In this document: in pieces, positions 17,385-26,939 of the stretch
Position numbering within the stretch: position 1 is the stretch's first letter
Layout: each line of letters opens with the position of its first letter
Source: Myxococcus sp. CA023
GTDB lineage: Bacteria > Myxococcota > Myxococcia > Myxococcales > Myxococcaceae
Reading direction: 5' to 3'
Assembly (NCBI RefSeq): GCF_010998615.1
Contig: NZ_JAAEAH010000016.1
Coordinates: 51,305-115,304, forward strand
DNA length: 64,000 nt
Notes under the pieces: generated by a model
What the model saw: only the letters and a program-made list of their open reading frames with translations
Database searches by the model: none
What the model was told of the DNA's origin: nothing
Made by a program: the position numbers and the translations under genes

Positions 17385-19769
17385 TTATTCGAGGGTCATG
17401 TATGCCGGGTCAGCCACTCGCCGCGTCATCAGCGAGCCAGGGCCCCCACTGTTGACACAGTAGCCCGTCAAATTGCCACAACCGGCCTCGGGGTTGCCCC
17501 AGTAGACCGACATGTTCATCCACTCCAGGTCGTCGATGTAGTTCCCCCGCGCCTGCCAGGCCATGGGCACCACATGATTCCAGGTCTCCCACGCGAGCCC
17601 CGCGCTGGTGTCATCCGCCAGGAAGTCGCCGTTGCCGATGGTCTCATAGATATGCCGGGCCGCGTCCGGGTAGAGGCCGTGTGAGCCCTTCGCGGAGTAG
17701 GTGACCGGATGCCAGCCCGTGAAGGAGAGCAGCTTGTCGCCGAACGTGAAGGTCTGCCCATTCGCGTGCTGGCTCAAATAGACTTGCGACGGGCGACCAT
17801 CGACGAAGCGGACGGTGAAGTGCTCCCAGTCCCCCACGTGGTTGCCAAAGGTGGAGTACCCACCGATGCAGCCAATCCCCAAGTCTGTCTCATAGAGACC
17901 GACGCACACCCGCTTCCCGTTGTTGTAGGGGTAGAAGGACCAGTAGAGGACGTCCGTCACGCCGGCCATCTGGCCCGACAGGGGCCGCGAGATGATCTGC
18001 GCATAGACGGGCACGGACGTCTGGTCCGGCCGCTGCCCATCGAGGAAGGCAGGATCCGTGCATGAATCACAGCCCAACGGCTGCTTCGTCACCAGGTGCC
18101 CGTTCACCTCGTGGACATTGGCGAGATGGAACTCCGTGCTGGACGGGAAGTAGGACTCGTCCGCATGCAGCCAGATACGCGGTGCAAAGGAGACGACGGT
18201 CCGCGTATCCACCGCGCCCCCTCGCAGCTCCTCGTTGGCCGTGGCGCTCTTGTTGAGGACCCAGTAGCGGCTGCTCCCTCCCGTGTCGCTGTGGCTCGGC
18301 CGGGAGATGAACGTCGACGCGAGCAACCCGCGGTGGTCCTTGGGGACGGCCTGCCAGAGACCCGCGTCCCGGTCCGCCCCTGAGCCACTGTCCGTCCAGA
18401 GCTTCTGCGGGTCGGCGGCCAACACATACTCGCTCTTCACGCACCGAATCAGCTCTGTCGAAGGCTTGGAGTACCCACGCACCGCGACGTGGCCAAGACA
18501 GGTGTATCCCGCCGGCGCGACAGGCTCCCAGAGCGAGCCATCCGAGTTGCCACCAGAGCCCTTGTCGTTCCACGTCAGCGCATAGTCGGTGGGCTTCGCC
18601 AGGAGGTCGCCCTCACCACGGACCACGAACGACGCCGACGGCGCCACGCCATAACGCGTCATGCCCACGTCTCCCAACGAGAAGAAGCCCGGGTGTTGGG
18701 AGAGGTCAGGGCGCCAGAGGGCGATGTTTGACGATGCCCCCGAGCCCCGGTCGTCATAAATCCAGGTGAACCGAGTCACAGGCCGAAGCTCGAGCTGCCG
18801 CGGAAACCGCAGGGGCGCCTTGTCCGAGGACAGGGTGAAGTCACCGGCTTGCCCCGTCGCGGCGGTCGCGGCGACCAGTTGGTAGCTCCCTGGATTCAGC
18901 GCGACGCTCAGTTGCGCGTTCTTCCCACCACCACTGTGGTCGTCCTCGGCCAGCACGTTGCCATTCGCATCGAGCAGATAGAGGTAGGTGTCCACGGAGG
19001 AAGACAGCTTGACGGTGACGATGTCCGCGGGCCCCGCGAAGTCCAAATGGAAGGTCGGGTTGCCAGCACTGGAGGGATTCTTCCCTCCGGAGGCTCGCCA
19101 GTGGCCATAGATGATGTTGCCGTTGAAGCCCGCCCTGCGCTCCCCCTGTTGCGTCTTGAAGCCGTAGTCCGAGGTGAGCCCACCGCCGATCGAGCCGTTC
19201 CCCACGCGGAGCCAGCACGAGCGCTTGCCTTCGTTGAACGTCCCGCCCGTGCAGCTCGAGTCGTTGGAACAGGCGGTGTAGCAATGCGTCGCGCTGGTGG
19301 TGGTGATGAACCGGTGTTCGCCCGTCCCCCAGAAGGTCGCGCCCGCGGTCATCCTGCTACGGAAGAACGCCTCACGCTCCGCGGCCCCCACCTTGAACGC
19401 CTGGTCCGTGGGGATTCCGCCCCCCACCGCGCCGCTCCCGGTGCGCAACCAGCAGAGGCGCTTGGCCGGGTTGAACGTGCCCCCGGTACAGGACGCGTCA
19501 TTGAAACAGGCCGCCTGGCATTCATTGCCATGCGAGGTGGAGTAGGTCCGGAGCACCCCCGTTCCCCAGAACGTCGCGGCAACCGTCATCGGAATGTGCC
19601 CCGCCGCCACGGAGACTTCCGAAGTGACCTCGTGAATGGGCCCGTCAAACGCCGACAGGTCCTCTGGACCACATGCCACGGCCAAAGGCAGAGAGGCCGC
19701 GACAAGGAGCCATGGTGAGAAGCACTTTCTGATGAACCTCAAGCGTGAACCCCCGGCGAAAAACTCCAC
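17385..19769 (-). CDS. Vps62-related lipoprotein with two PAN/apple-like repeats
   Basis: A 794-residue exported protein. The signal peptide ends in the lipobox LAVAC (Cys33). Two Cys-rich repeats at about residues 63-120 and 140-200 (ATFWGTG...C..AC..D.SCTGGTF...CWLR) resemble PAN_4/apple domains. Residues 210-320 are a beta-sandwich resembling a bacterial pre-peptidase C-terminal domain (SVDTYLYLLDANGNVLAEDD). The rest resembles the Vps62/DUF946 family of plants and fungi: WIYDDRGSGASSNIALWRP, FFSLGDV, VLYWSFYPYNNGK, HVGDWEHFTVRF and VYLSQHANG. It should be surface lipid-anchored with binding roles; no enzyme motif is known. Somewhat less GC-rich than its neighbours. Confidence 0.82.
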   Translation of the reverse strand: MEFFAGGSRLRFIRKCFSPWLLVAASLPLAVACGPEDLSAFDGPIHEVTSEVSVAAGHIPMTVAATFWGTGVLRTYSTSHGNECQAACFNDASCTGGTFNPAKRLCWLRTGSGAVGGGIPTDQAFKVGAAEREAFFRSRMTAGATFWGTGEHRFITTTSATHCYTACSNDSSCTGGTFNEGKRSCWLRVGNGSIGGGLTSDYGFKTQQGERRAGFNGNIIYGHWRASGGKNPSSAGNPTFHLDFAGPADIVTVKLSSSVDTYLYLLDANGNVLAEDDHSGGGKNAQLSVALNPGSYQLVAATAATGQAGDFTLSSDKAPLRFPRQLELRPVTRFTWIYDDRGSGASSNIALWRPDLSQHPGFFSLGDVGMTRYGVAPSASFVVRGEGDLLAKPTDYALTWNDKGSGGNSDGSLWEPVAPAGYTCLGHVAVRGYSKPSTELIRCVKSEYVLAADPQKLWTDSGSGADRDAGLWQAVPKDHRGLLASTFISRPSHSDTGGSSRYWVLNKSATANEELRGGAVDTRTVVSFAPRIWLHADESYFPSSTEFHLANVHEVNGHLVTKQPLGCDSCTDPAFLDGQRPDQTSVPVYAQIISRPLSGQMAGVTDVLYWSFYPYNNGKRVCVGLYETDLGIGCIGGYSTFGNHVGDWEHFTVRFVDGRPSQVYLSQHANGQTFTFGDKLLSFTGWHPVTYSAKGSHGLYPDAARHIYETIGNGDFLADDTSAGLAWETWNHVVPMAWQARGNYIDDLEWMNMSVYWGNPEAGCGNLTGYCVNSGGPGSLMTRRVADPAYMTLE

Positions 19770-19826
19770 CAGGGCTTCACCCTAACACCGCGAATATCGC
19801 GATAATCAGTCTATTCTATTCTTGAA

Positions 19827-20327
19827 CTAGAGGAGGTCCGCCGGGCTGATGGACTCCGGACGGGCGCGCACCACCCGCCACTCGCCGTCCTCTTCCTTCT
19901 CGAAGGCGCCTTCGATGCGGTAGGCGCTCAGCACGCTGTCGGCGGCCAGGTCCTCCACCTTCTCCGCCTGGGAGCGGCCGAAGATGAAGCGCGCCTGGAA
20001 CTCCCCTTCCGAGGGCGATACCTCGCGCACCTCCAGGTTCGTCACGAAGACGCGCACCCACTGGCCGCGCAGCACCTGCGCGGTGAGGATGCCGCGCACG
20101 TCCTTCTTCGACCAGCCGCCCTGCCCGTTGGAGCGGAAGCGCTCGGAGACGTGCTCCATCACTCCGCCCACATCCTTCCCCTCCGCGGCGCGCGTCATCA
20201 CCACCACCTGGCGGCTGATGGCCTCCTCCACGGTGAGCTGCTGCCGCGGCCAGAAGTACAGCACCGCGCCGGCCGCCAGCAGCGCCAGCACCCCACCCAC
20301 CACCTGAGAGCGCGTCACGTTCACCAT
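19827..20327 (-). CDS. Anchored small protein, NTF2-like
   Basis: A 166-residue protein with one N-terminal transmembrane segment (VVGGVLALLAAGAVLYFW) and an exported domain of alpha+beta pattern (VEEAISRQVVVMTRAAEGKD..., ending EEDGEWRVVRARP) that resembles an NTF2-like fold. The ATG at 20327 is chosen because 7 bp separate it from the upstream gene. It is the last gene of a three-gene minus-strand operon with the FHA and cyclic-nucleotide-binding proteins. Function unknown. Confidence 0.7.
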   Translation of the reverse strand: MVNVTRSQVVGGVLALLAAGAVLYFWPRQQLTVEEAISRQVVVMTRAAEGKDVGGVMEHVSERFRSNGQGGWSKKDVRGILTAQVLRGQWVRVFVTNLEVREVSPSEGEFQARFIFGRSQAEKVEDLAADSVLSAYRIEGAFEKEEDGEWRVVRARPESISPADLL

Positions 20328-20334
20328 GGCCCCC

Positions 20335-21666
20335 TCACGCCGCCTCGGGCTCGAGTACCAGTTCGTCCGCGTCGATGATTTCCGCGGGCCGCAGCGCCTC
20401 GCCAATCTGCTTCAGCCGGCGGTCCGACAGCTGCTCCAGGTACGTGCGGATGTCTGGGACGGCTGTCACCAGCTCGTGGAAGGCCGCGCGCTCCAGGAAG
20501 GCCGCCGCCGTCTTGCGCGCCGCCGCCACCGTGGCCGTGGCCCGCAGGCCCGTCAGCAGGGAGATTTCCCCCGCCACCTCGCCCTCGCGCAGCATGCCCA
20601 GCGTCACCACGCCGCCCGCCGGGTCCTCCTTCTGCACCACCAGTTCACCGGCCAGCACCAGGAACAGCCCCGGCGAGTGCTCGCCCTCCACCAGCACCTT
20701 CTCTCGCGCCTGGAGCGCCCGGAAGGCGAAGCGCCGGAGCAGCGCGCCCCGCTCCGACTCCGGCATCGTCTGGAACATGGGCGAGGTGGCCATCAGGTTG
20801 CGCGCCATGCGCTGCTGCGCGAAGTCCGCCAGCACCTGCGGCACCGCGGGGTGGCTCTTGGCGACCGCGTTGAGGTGCTCGCGGCGAATCTCGAAGACCT
20901 CCGTGTCCGACACCGCGGACACCGTCGCCGTGGGCGGCGCGCCCGTCAGCAGCGCGATTTCGCCGAAGATGGAGCCGCCGCCGAGGAAGCCCAGCGTGCG
21001 CGCCTCACCCTCCATCTGCCGCGTCACCTCCGCCTTGCCGGCGACCAACACGTAAAGGGAGTCGGCGGGCTCGCCCTCGCGGCTCACCGCCTCCTCCGGC
21101 TTCACGCGGCGCCACGCCATCAGCCGCACCAGGTCCACGAAGGCATCCCGGTCCAGCTCCGCGAACAGCGGCAGCGGCGGACGGCTGTTGGGGTCCGCGG
21201 CGCCGCCCGGGTCCGTCGCGGCCAGCACCTCGATGGCGCGGCTGGACAGCTCCTCGCCCTGCAGCCCCATCAGGTCCGTGTCCACCTTGCCGTCGTAGAG
21301 GGTTTCGGGCGGCAGCGGCGGAGGGACCACGGCGCGGCCCGGCGCATTGCGCACCGCGCGCGAGTGCACGCGAAACAGCGTCTCCTTCAGGCGCCGCTCG
21401 TTGGGCGCCAGGTCCAGCGCCAGCTTGCACGCGGCCATGGCGGACAACAGGTAGTCCCGGCGCAGCAGGCCCTCCGCGCAGGCATGGTAGGCGGTGACGG
21501 CGCGCTCACGCTCGCCCAGCTCCGCCAGGCAGCGCGCGGCCAGCATCCGCGAGCGGTGGTCCGCGGGGACGCGGCGGACCGCCTCGGCGAACACGGCCAG
21601 GGCTCGCTCGAACTGGCGCTCCTCGATGAGGTCCATCCCGAGCTCACGCAGCGACGACTCGTTCAT
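20335..21666 (-). CDS. TPR / double cyclic-nucleotide-binding-domain protein
   Basis: A 443-residue protein. Residues 1-110 are TPR-like (ERQFERALAVFAEAVRRVPAD). Two cyclic-nucleotide-binding (cNMP/CRP-like) domains follow at about residues 170-290 and 300-420, with the phosphate-binding-cassette-like pieces GGGSIFGEIALLTGAPPTATV and EGEVAGEISLLTGLRATATV. In each cassette the usual Arg that contacts the phosphate is at, or close to, a P/A-T position, so ligand binding is uncertain. There is no DNA-binding helix-turn-helix. The ATG at 21666 has GGGGAG upstream; a TTG six codons earlier is the alternative. Middle gene of an operon. Confidence 0.85.
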   Translation of the reverse strand: MNESSLRELGMDLIEERQFERALAVFAEAVRRVPADHRSRMLAARCLAELGERERAVTAYHACAEGLLRRDYLLSAMAACKLALDLAPNERRLKETLFRVHSRAVRNAPGRAVVPPPLPPETLYDGKVDTDLMGLQGEELSSRAIEVLAATDPGGAADPNSRPPLPLFAELDRDAFVDLVRLMAWRRVKPEEAVSREGEPADSLYVLVAGKAEVTRQMEGEARTLGFLGGGSIFGEIALLTGAPPTATVSAVSDTEVFEIRREHLNAVAKSHPAVPQVLADFAQQRMARNLMATSPMFQTMPESERGALLRRFAFRALQAREKVLVEGEHSPGLFLVLAGELVVQKEDPAGGVVTLGMLREGEVAGEISLLTGLRATATVAAARKTAAAFLERAAFHELVTAVPDIRTYLEQLSDRRLKQIGEALRPAEIIDADELVLEPEAA

Positions 21667-21706
21667 CCCTTTTCTCCCCGGCAAATCATGGTCGGCCCGC
21701 CGCCAC

Positions 21707-23824
21707 TCACGGCTGGAGCTCGCTCAGATACATCTCCGCCTTGCGCTTGACGTCGGAGCCTTCCGAGGCCGTCTCGATGACGACCTTGAACATCTCCGCC
21801 GCGGCCTGCGGATCCCTGTCCCGCTGGATGTAGGCCCGGAGGAAGAGCTCCTCCGCCTTCTTCTGCAGGGTCTCCAGTCCTTCACGCGCCCGCCCGTCAC
21901 CCGGGTTGAGCCGCAGCGCCTCGCGGAAGTGCGAGCCGGCCGCGCCCAGGTCCCCCTTCTTCAGCGCGCTCTGCCCCGCAGCCAGCGATGACGACGCGAG
22001 CTGCTCGTCGATGGTGTTCCCCAGCGAACCCCGGAAGCCAATCTGGCGGTACAGCTCCGCCGCGCGCCGCAGGGGCTTCGCCGCCGCCTCCAGCGAGTTC
22101 GAATCCAGCTTCTTCTGCCCGTCCTCCAGCGCGCGCCGGAACTGGGGAATCAGACGCTTGAGGGCCAGGGCCCGGTCCTTCACATCCTTGTCCGCCCGGT
22201 ACTTGTCCGTCACCCGGTCGCACTCCAGGACGGCGCGCTGGTAGTCCCCCCCGTTGAAGCGGCGCTCCACGTCGGTGAAGGCCTCGGCGATGAACTCCTT
22301 GCGCTTCTCCTTGGCCACCTCCGCCGCGCGGGCGTTGGCGTTGCGGGTGCGGCGCGTCGCGTCCTGGGCCTCCTTCGCCAGCTCGGTCTCCAGGTCCGTC
22401 AGCTTCACCTCGTAGGCCGGCCGGTTCAGCGGCGGCAGCTGCGCGATGAGCGGGCGAATCGTCTCCGGGTCGCGCGAGGCGAAGGACTCCTCCACCTGCT
22501 GGAGCCGCCAGGCGATGTCCTTCTCCTCCAGCTCCGTCGCCAGCTTGCGGCGGATGTCATCCGTCTTCGCCGTGCCCTGCGGCGTCACCTCCAGCTTCGC
22601 GCGCGCCTCGTCGAACTGCTTCTCCTCGATGAGGGTGCGGACGGCATCAAGCGAGGTCATCACCTCCAGCTGCGTGCGCGCGCCCCGGGCCAGGTTGTCT
22701 GCGTCGATGCCCGGCACCAGCTTCTCCGCCTCGCCGACGAGGCGGACGGCGTTGGCGAAGTCATCCGCGCGCACGGACTCGCGCGCCTGCTGCATCAACA
22801 CCTTCGCCTTCTCCACCTTCGGGTCCGGCGGAGGCGGAGGCGGCGGTCCGGACGGAATCATCATCAGCCCGATGACCAGCACCACCACCAACGCACCACC
22901 GCCGCCGATGAGCGCCTTCTGCTTGCCCGTCAGTCCACCGCTGTTCGAACGCGTCGGCGTGCTGCGGATGGGCGGACGGGGCCGGGGTACGGCCACCGCG
23001 CCCTTGCCGCCGGAGTTCTCCTTGAGCGAGTCAGGCAGCTTGTAGTTGGCGTTGGTGGCCTCATTGAAGCGCGGGTCGTTCGGATCCACCTCGCTGCCAC
23101 GCGCGGCGGCCTGGTTCTTCCGCTTCTCCTCCGCCTCGCGGGCGGCCGCCTCGCGCTCGCGCTTCTCCGCTGCATCGCGGGCCTCCGCCTGGGCGCGCAG
23201 CTCCTTGATTTGCTCCGCCTCGTCCACGAAGCGCAGGCGCGTCTTGCCCATGGAGATTTCGTCTCCATGCTTCAGCAGACACTCGTCCACGCGCTGGTCA
23301 TTGACCTGGGTGCCACTGACGCTGCCCAGATCCCGCATCACCACGCCGGCCTGGCCGTACACCAGCTCCAAGTGCCGGCGGGACACGGACTGGTCCTCCA
23401 GCACGAAGTCGCAGTCCTTGTTGCGGCCCACCACCATCCGCACGCTCTGGAAGCGCTTCTTGCGGCCCTTGTCCGGGCCGTCCAGCACCACCATCTGCAC
23501 CGGGGGGCCGGCGCGCGTGGCGTCCGCGTTGTCGTCTTCGTCCTGGTCGCGGGAGCGCCGCTCCTCCTCCACGGACTCGATGGAGGCCACGCGCGTCTCA
23601 CCCGTGCGGGAGCGGCCCGGTACCTCCTCCTCACCATAGAGGTCCGGATTGGGCGGCCCATCGTCTGGGTAGCCGTCCTCGCCGGATGCGGGAGCGGCGA
23701 AGTCCTCGTCCTCGGATGCGGGACGGCGCCGGGAGGGGGACTTCATGGAGTCTGGGTCCTCACCCGCAGAACCACCGGAACGGCCGGCGCCAGCACGGGA
23801 AGAGGGAGGAGGACGAGGAGGCAT
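21707..23824 (-). CDS. FHA-domain protein with transmembrane segment and TPR-like region
   Basis: A 705-residue protein. Residues 1-105 are acidic and disordered. Residues 110-200 form an FHA domain (RMVVGRNKDCDFVLEDQSVSRRHLELVYG, then GTQVND), which binds phosphothreonine peptides. A charged coiled coil runs over about residues 210-245, then one transmembrane helix (ALIGGGGALVVVLVIGLMMI, about 315-335) followed by Pro8-type residues, then helical TPR-like repeats to the end. So the FHA part is cytoplasmic and the TPR part periplasmic. An in-frame ATG at 23746 is an alternative start. First gene of the operon with the CNB and NTF2-like proteins. Confidence 0.85.
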   Translation of the reverse strand: MPPRPPPSSRAGAGRSGGSAGEDPDSMKSPSRRRPASEDEDFAAPASGEDGYPDDGPPNPDLYGEEEVPGRSRTGETRVASIESVEEERRSRDQDEDDNADATRAGPPVQMVVLDGPDKGRKKRFQSVRMVVGRNKDCDFVLEDQSVSRRHLELVYGQAGVVMRDLGSVSGTQVNDQRVDECLLKHGDEISMGKTRLRFVDEAEQIKELRAQAEARDAAEKREREAAAREAEEKRKNQAAARGSEVDPNDPRFNEATNANYKLPDSLKENSGGKGAVAVPRPRPPIRSTPTRSNSGGLTGKQKALIGGGGALVVVLVIGLMMIPSGPPPPPPPDPKVEKAKVLMQQARESVRADDFANAVRLVGEAEKLVPGIDADNLARGARTQLEVMTSLDAVRTLIEEKQFDEARAKLEVTPQGTAKTDDIRRKLATELEEKDIAWRLQQVEESFASRDPETIRPLIAQLPPLNRPAYEVKLTDLETELAKEAQDATRRTRNANARAAEVAKEKRKEFIAEAFTDVERRFNGGDYQRAVLECDRVTDKYRADKDVKDRALALKRLIPQFRRALEDGQKKLDSNSLEAAAKPLRRAAELYRQIGFRGSLGNTIDEQLASSSLAAGQSALKKGDLGAAGSHFREALRLNPGDGRAREGLETLQKKAEELFLRAYIQRDRDPQAAAEMFKVVIETASEGSDVKRKAEMYLSELQP

Positions 23825-23928
23825 GGGGTGGGTTCCAGTCTCGAAGCGCCGGGCATCTTAGAGCGCCGTCTCCATGGTGGGAATGCGGACAGGCCGCGGA
23901 TCAGGGAAAGAACAGGGGCCCTTGAGCG

Positions 23929-23957
23929 TTGCTCCCGGCGACGCCCCCTCCTATGTA
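23929..23957 (+). promoter_or_regulatory. Candidate promoter upstream of tldD
   Basis: TTGCTC (23929-23934), a 17-bp spacer and TATGTA (23952-23957) lie 45 nt before the tldD ATG. The 177-bp divergent gap also serves the FHA gene. Weak match by eye. Confidence 0.3.
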
Positions 23958-24001
23958 GGCTGTCACATACCCCATCGTCTTCACTGCGGGAGTCCCGAAA
24001 T

Positions 24002-25483
24002 ATGCCCCGAGCGTCTGCGCCCTCGAAGCGCACCCTCTCCTTGAAGCTGGCCCCACCGGTGGCCCGGCGGCCCACGCCCGTCGCCCTGCTGCCCCAGCCG
24101 CTGGTCGAGCGCCTGCTCGCCGTGGCCATGGAGCGTGGGGGCGATTTCGCGGAGGTGTACGTCGAGCGCACGCTCACCACGGCGGTGCGGCTGGAAGAAT
24201 CCCGCATCAAGAGCGCGCAGACGGGCCTGGTCCAGGGCGTGGGCGTGCGCGTCATCTCCGGCGGCAAGGTGGGCTACGCCTTCTCCGACGACTGGGATGA
24301 GTCCGCGCTGCTGCGCGCGGCCTCCACGGCGGCCATGATTGCCCAGGGAGGCGGCGCCGAGCGCAGCTTCCCCGTGCGCCGCGCCGCGGTCCCCAGCCAC
24401 TACCACGTCAGCACCCCGCTGATGGACGTGGAGGTGTCGCTGAAGACGGGCCTGCTTATGCGCGCCGACAAGGCCGCCCGCGCCTTCGACGCGCGGGTGA
24501 AGCAGGTCAACGGCGGCTACGTGGACCAGACCCGGCGCATCGCCGTGGCCAACACCCACGGGCGCTACACCGAGGACACCCAGGACCTGTGCCGGATTTC
24601 GGTGATGGTGGTGGCCCAGGGTAAGGGCGGCGAGCGGCGCACCGGCATGTACGGCGGCGGCGGACGCGTGCCCTTCAGCCACTGGGACACCTTCTCCCCG
24701 GAGGACGTGGCCCGGGAAGCGGCGCGTCAGGCGGTGGCCACGCTGGGCGCGGTGGACTGCGTGGCCGGCCCGCAGACGGTGGTGCTGGCGCCGGGCTGGA
24801 GCGGCATCCTCCTGCACGAGGCGGTGGGCCACGGCCTGGAGGCGGACTTCATCCGCAAGGGCACGTCGCTGTTCGCCGGGAAGCTGGGGGAGAAGGTGGC
24901 GTCCGACCTGGTCACCATCATCGATGACGGCACCGTGTCCAGCGGGCGCGGTTCCATCAACATCGACGATGAGGGCAACCCTGGCGAGCGCAAGGTCCTC
25001 ATCGAGAACGGCGTCCTCAAGGGCTACCTCTACGACAGCCTGAACGCGCAGCTCATGGGCCAGCGCAGCACCGGCAGCGGGCGGCGCGAGTCCTTCAAGC
25101 ACCTGCCCATGCCCCGCATGACGAACACCTTCCTGGCCCCGGGGGACCACGCCCCCGAGGACATCCTCAAGGAGGTGAAGCGCGGCCTGTACTGCGCCAC
25201 CTTCGGCGGTGGGCAGGTGGACATCACCAACGGCAACTTCGTCTTCGAGGTCAGCGAGGCCTATCAAATCGAGGACGGCAAACTGGGTCGTCCCGTGAAG
25301 AACGCGACGCTCATCGGCGTGGGACCGGAGGCGCTGAAGAACGTGTCACGAGTGGGCTGCGACCCCATGCCGGACCCGGGCATGGGCGTATGCGGGAAGA
25401 ATGGCCAGTCCATGCCCGTGGGCGTGGGTCTGCCCACCGTGCGCATCGACAACATCACCGTTGGCGGAACCAAGGTCGCCTGA
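24002..25483 (+). CDS. tldD: TldD-family metalloprotease
   Basis: A 493-residue TldD homologue. TldD carries the catalytic zinc of the TldD/TldE heterodimer, which degrades unfolded peptides and processes leader peptides (as in microcin B17 maturation and CcdA degradation). The metal-binding motif HEAVGH is at residues 272-277, with Cys-containing GGGQVDITNGNFVFEVSEAY near the C-terminus. The ATG at 24002 follows a candidate promoter. It is followed 15 bp later by the partner gene. Confidence 0.93.
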   Translation: MPRASAPSKRTLSLKLAPPVARRPTPVALLPQPLVERLLAVAMERGGDFAEVYVERTLTTAVRLEESRIKSAQTGLVQGVGVRVISGGKVGYAFSDDWDESALLRAASTAAMIAQGGGAERSFPVRRAAVPSHYHVSTPLMDVEVSLKTGLLMRADKAARAFDARVKQVNGGYVDQTRRIAVANTHGRYTEDTQDLCRISVMVVAQGKGGERRTGMYGGGGRVPFSHWDTFSPEDVAREAARQAVATLGAVDCVAGPQTVVLAPGWSGILLHEAVGHGLEADFIRKGTSLFAGKLGEKVASDLVTIIDDGTVSSGRGSINIDDEGNPGERKVLIENGVLKGYLYDSLNAQLMGQRSTGSGRRESFKHLPMPRMTNTFLAPGDHAPEDILKEVKRGLYCATFGGGQVDITNGNFVFEVSEAYQIEDGKLGRPVKNATLIGVGPEALKNVSRVGCDPMPDPGMGVCGKNGQSMPVGVGLPTVRIDNITVGGTKVA

Positions 25484-25498
25484 GAGAGAGCACCAACC

Positions 25499-26845
25499 AT
25501 GGACTACCAGCAGCTCGCGAAGAGAATCGTCCAGCGCGCCAAGCGCAAGGGTGCCCGCCAGGCGGAGGCCTTCCTGGAGGTGGGTCGCCAGAGCAGCGTG
25601 CGCGTGCACCAGGGGCAGATTGAAGACCTCACCCAGTCCACCAGCAAGGGCGTGGGCGTGCGCGTGGTGCTCAAGGACCGTCTGGGCTTCGCCTATACGT
25701 CCGACTTCGAGCCCTCCGCCGTGGACCACATCGTGGACCAGGCACTGAAGCTGGCTGAGTTCTCCGCCCCCAGCAAGCTCAACGGCCTGCCCTCCGGCAA
25801 GGATTTGGGCCGCTTCGGGGACACCGGCCTGCTCTTCGACACGAAGGTGGCCGAGCTTCCCGGGGACTGGAAGATCAAGACGGCGCTGGAGGTGGAGAAG
25901 GCGGCCCGGGCGGAGGACTCGCGCATCATCGCCTTCAACGGCGTGGGCGCCGGGGACTACGTGTCCGAGGTGTACATGGCCTCCACCGAGGGCGTGACGG
26001 GCGCGTACTCGGGCACCTACGTGTACCTGTACGCCGCGCCGGTGGCCTCCGACGGCAACGGGCTCCAGACGGGTTACTGGATGGACTACCGCCGCTTCCT
26101 GGATGACCTGGACGGGCCGGAGTCCATCGGCAGAGAGGCCACGCGCCGCGCGGTGCGGATGCTGGGCGCGAAGCGGGTGAAGACGCAGCAGGTGCCCGTG
26201 TTGTTCGACCCGCAGGTGGCCGCGTCCTTCGTGTCGGACGTGGCGGGCGCGGCGGACGGCAACGCCGTGTACCAGAAGGCCAGCCTCCTGGCCCCGCTGC
26301 TGGGCAAGCGGCTGGCGGGCGCGCACGTCACGCTGGTGGATGACGGCCTCATGCCCCGCGGACTGGCCACCACGCCCTTCGACGGCGAGGGCGTGCCCAC
26401 GCGGCGCACCCCCATCATCGAGCAGGGCGTGCTCAAGTCATTCCTCTATGACGCGTTCACCGCTCGCAAGGCGAAGGCGCGCACCACCGGCAACGCGTCA
26501 CGCAGCTACAACGGGCTGCCCTCCATCGGAACCAGCAACCTGTACATGGAGGCGGGCACGAAGTCGCCGGAGGAGCTGCTGCGCGAGGTGGACAGCGGCT
26601 TCTATGTCACCGCCCTGCTCGGCCACGGCACCGACCCGGTGACGGGCGAGCTGTCCGCGGGCGCCAACGGCCTGTGGATTGAGAAGGGCGAGCTGACGCA
26701 CCCCGTGCAGGAGGTGACGGTGGCGGGCAACCTGCTGCAGATGCTCAAGGACCTGGACGGCGTCGGCAGCGACCTCCAGTTCCGCAGCGGCGCGGTGGGC
26801 GCGCCCACTGTCCGCTTCCGGCAGCTCACCGTTTCAGGCGAGTAG
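25499..26845 (+). CDS. pmbA: PmbA/TldE-family protease subunit
   Basis: A 448-residue PmbA/TldE homologue, the non-catalytic partner of TldD. The fold is the same as TldD, but the HExxxH motif is absent at the equivalent place (SFVSDVAGAADGNAVYQ). It retains the N-terminal QAEAFLEVGRQSSVRVHQGQ and the C-terminal GANGLWIEKGELTHPVQEVT blocks. Placed 15 bp after tldD, so it is expressed with it. Confidence 0.92.
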   Translation: MDYQQLAKRIVQRAKRKGARQAEAFLEVGRQSSVRVHQGQIEDLTQSTSKGVGVRVVLKDRLGFAYTSDFEPSAVDHIVDQALKLAEFSAPSKLNGLPSGKDLGRFGDTGLLFDTKVAELPGDWKIKTALEVEKAARAEDSRIIAFNGVGAGDYVSEVYMASTEGVTGAYSGTYVYLYAAPVASDGNGLQTGYWMDYRRFLDDLDGPESIGREATRRAVRMLGAKRVKTQQVPVLFDPQVAASFVSDVAGAADGNAVYQKASLLAPLLGKRLAGAHVTLVDDGLMPRGLATTPFDGEGVPTRRTPIIEQGVLKSFLYDAFTARKAKARTTGNASRSYNGLPSIGTSNLYMEAGTKSPEELLREVDSGFYVTALLGHGTDPVTGELSAGANGLWIEKGELTHPVQEVTVAGNLLQMLKDLDGVGSDLQFRSGAVGAPTVRFRQLTVSGE

Positions 26846-26855
26846 CCCACCCTTC

Positions 26856-26890
26856 CACGTCCCCCTACCGTGCGCCGGCGGGGGGACGTG
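26856..26890 (+). terminator. Hairpin after pmbA
   Basis: CACGTCCCCC (26856-26865) and GGGGGACGTG (26881-26890) form a perfect 10-bp stem with a 15-nt loop, 10 nt past the stop codon. Probable terminator of the tldD-pmbA operon. Confidence 0.55.
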
Positions 26891-26939
26891 TCAGGGCCTC
26901 CTCGTAGAACGCCGAAGCAGCACGAGGAGGGTGCAGCCC

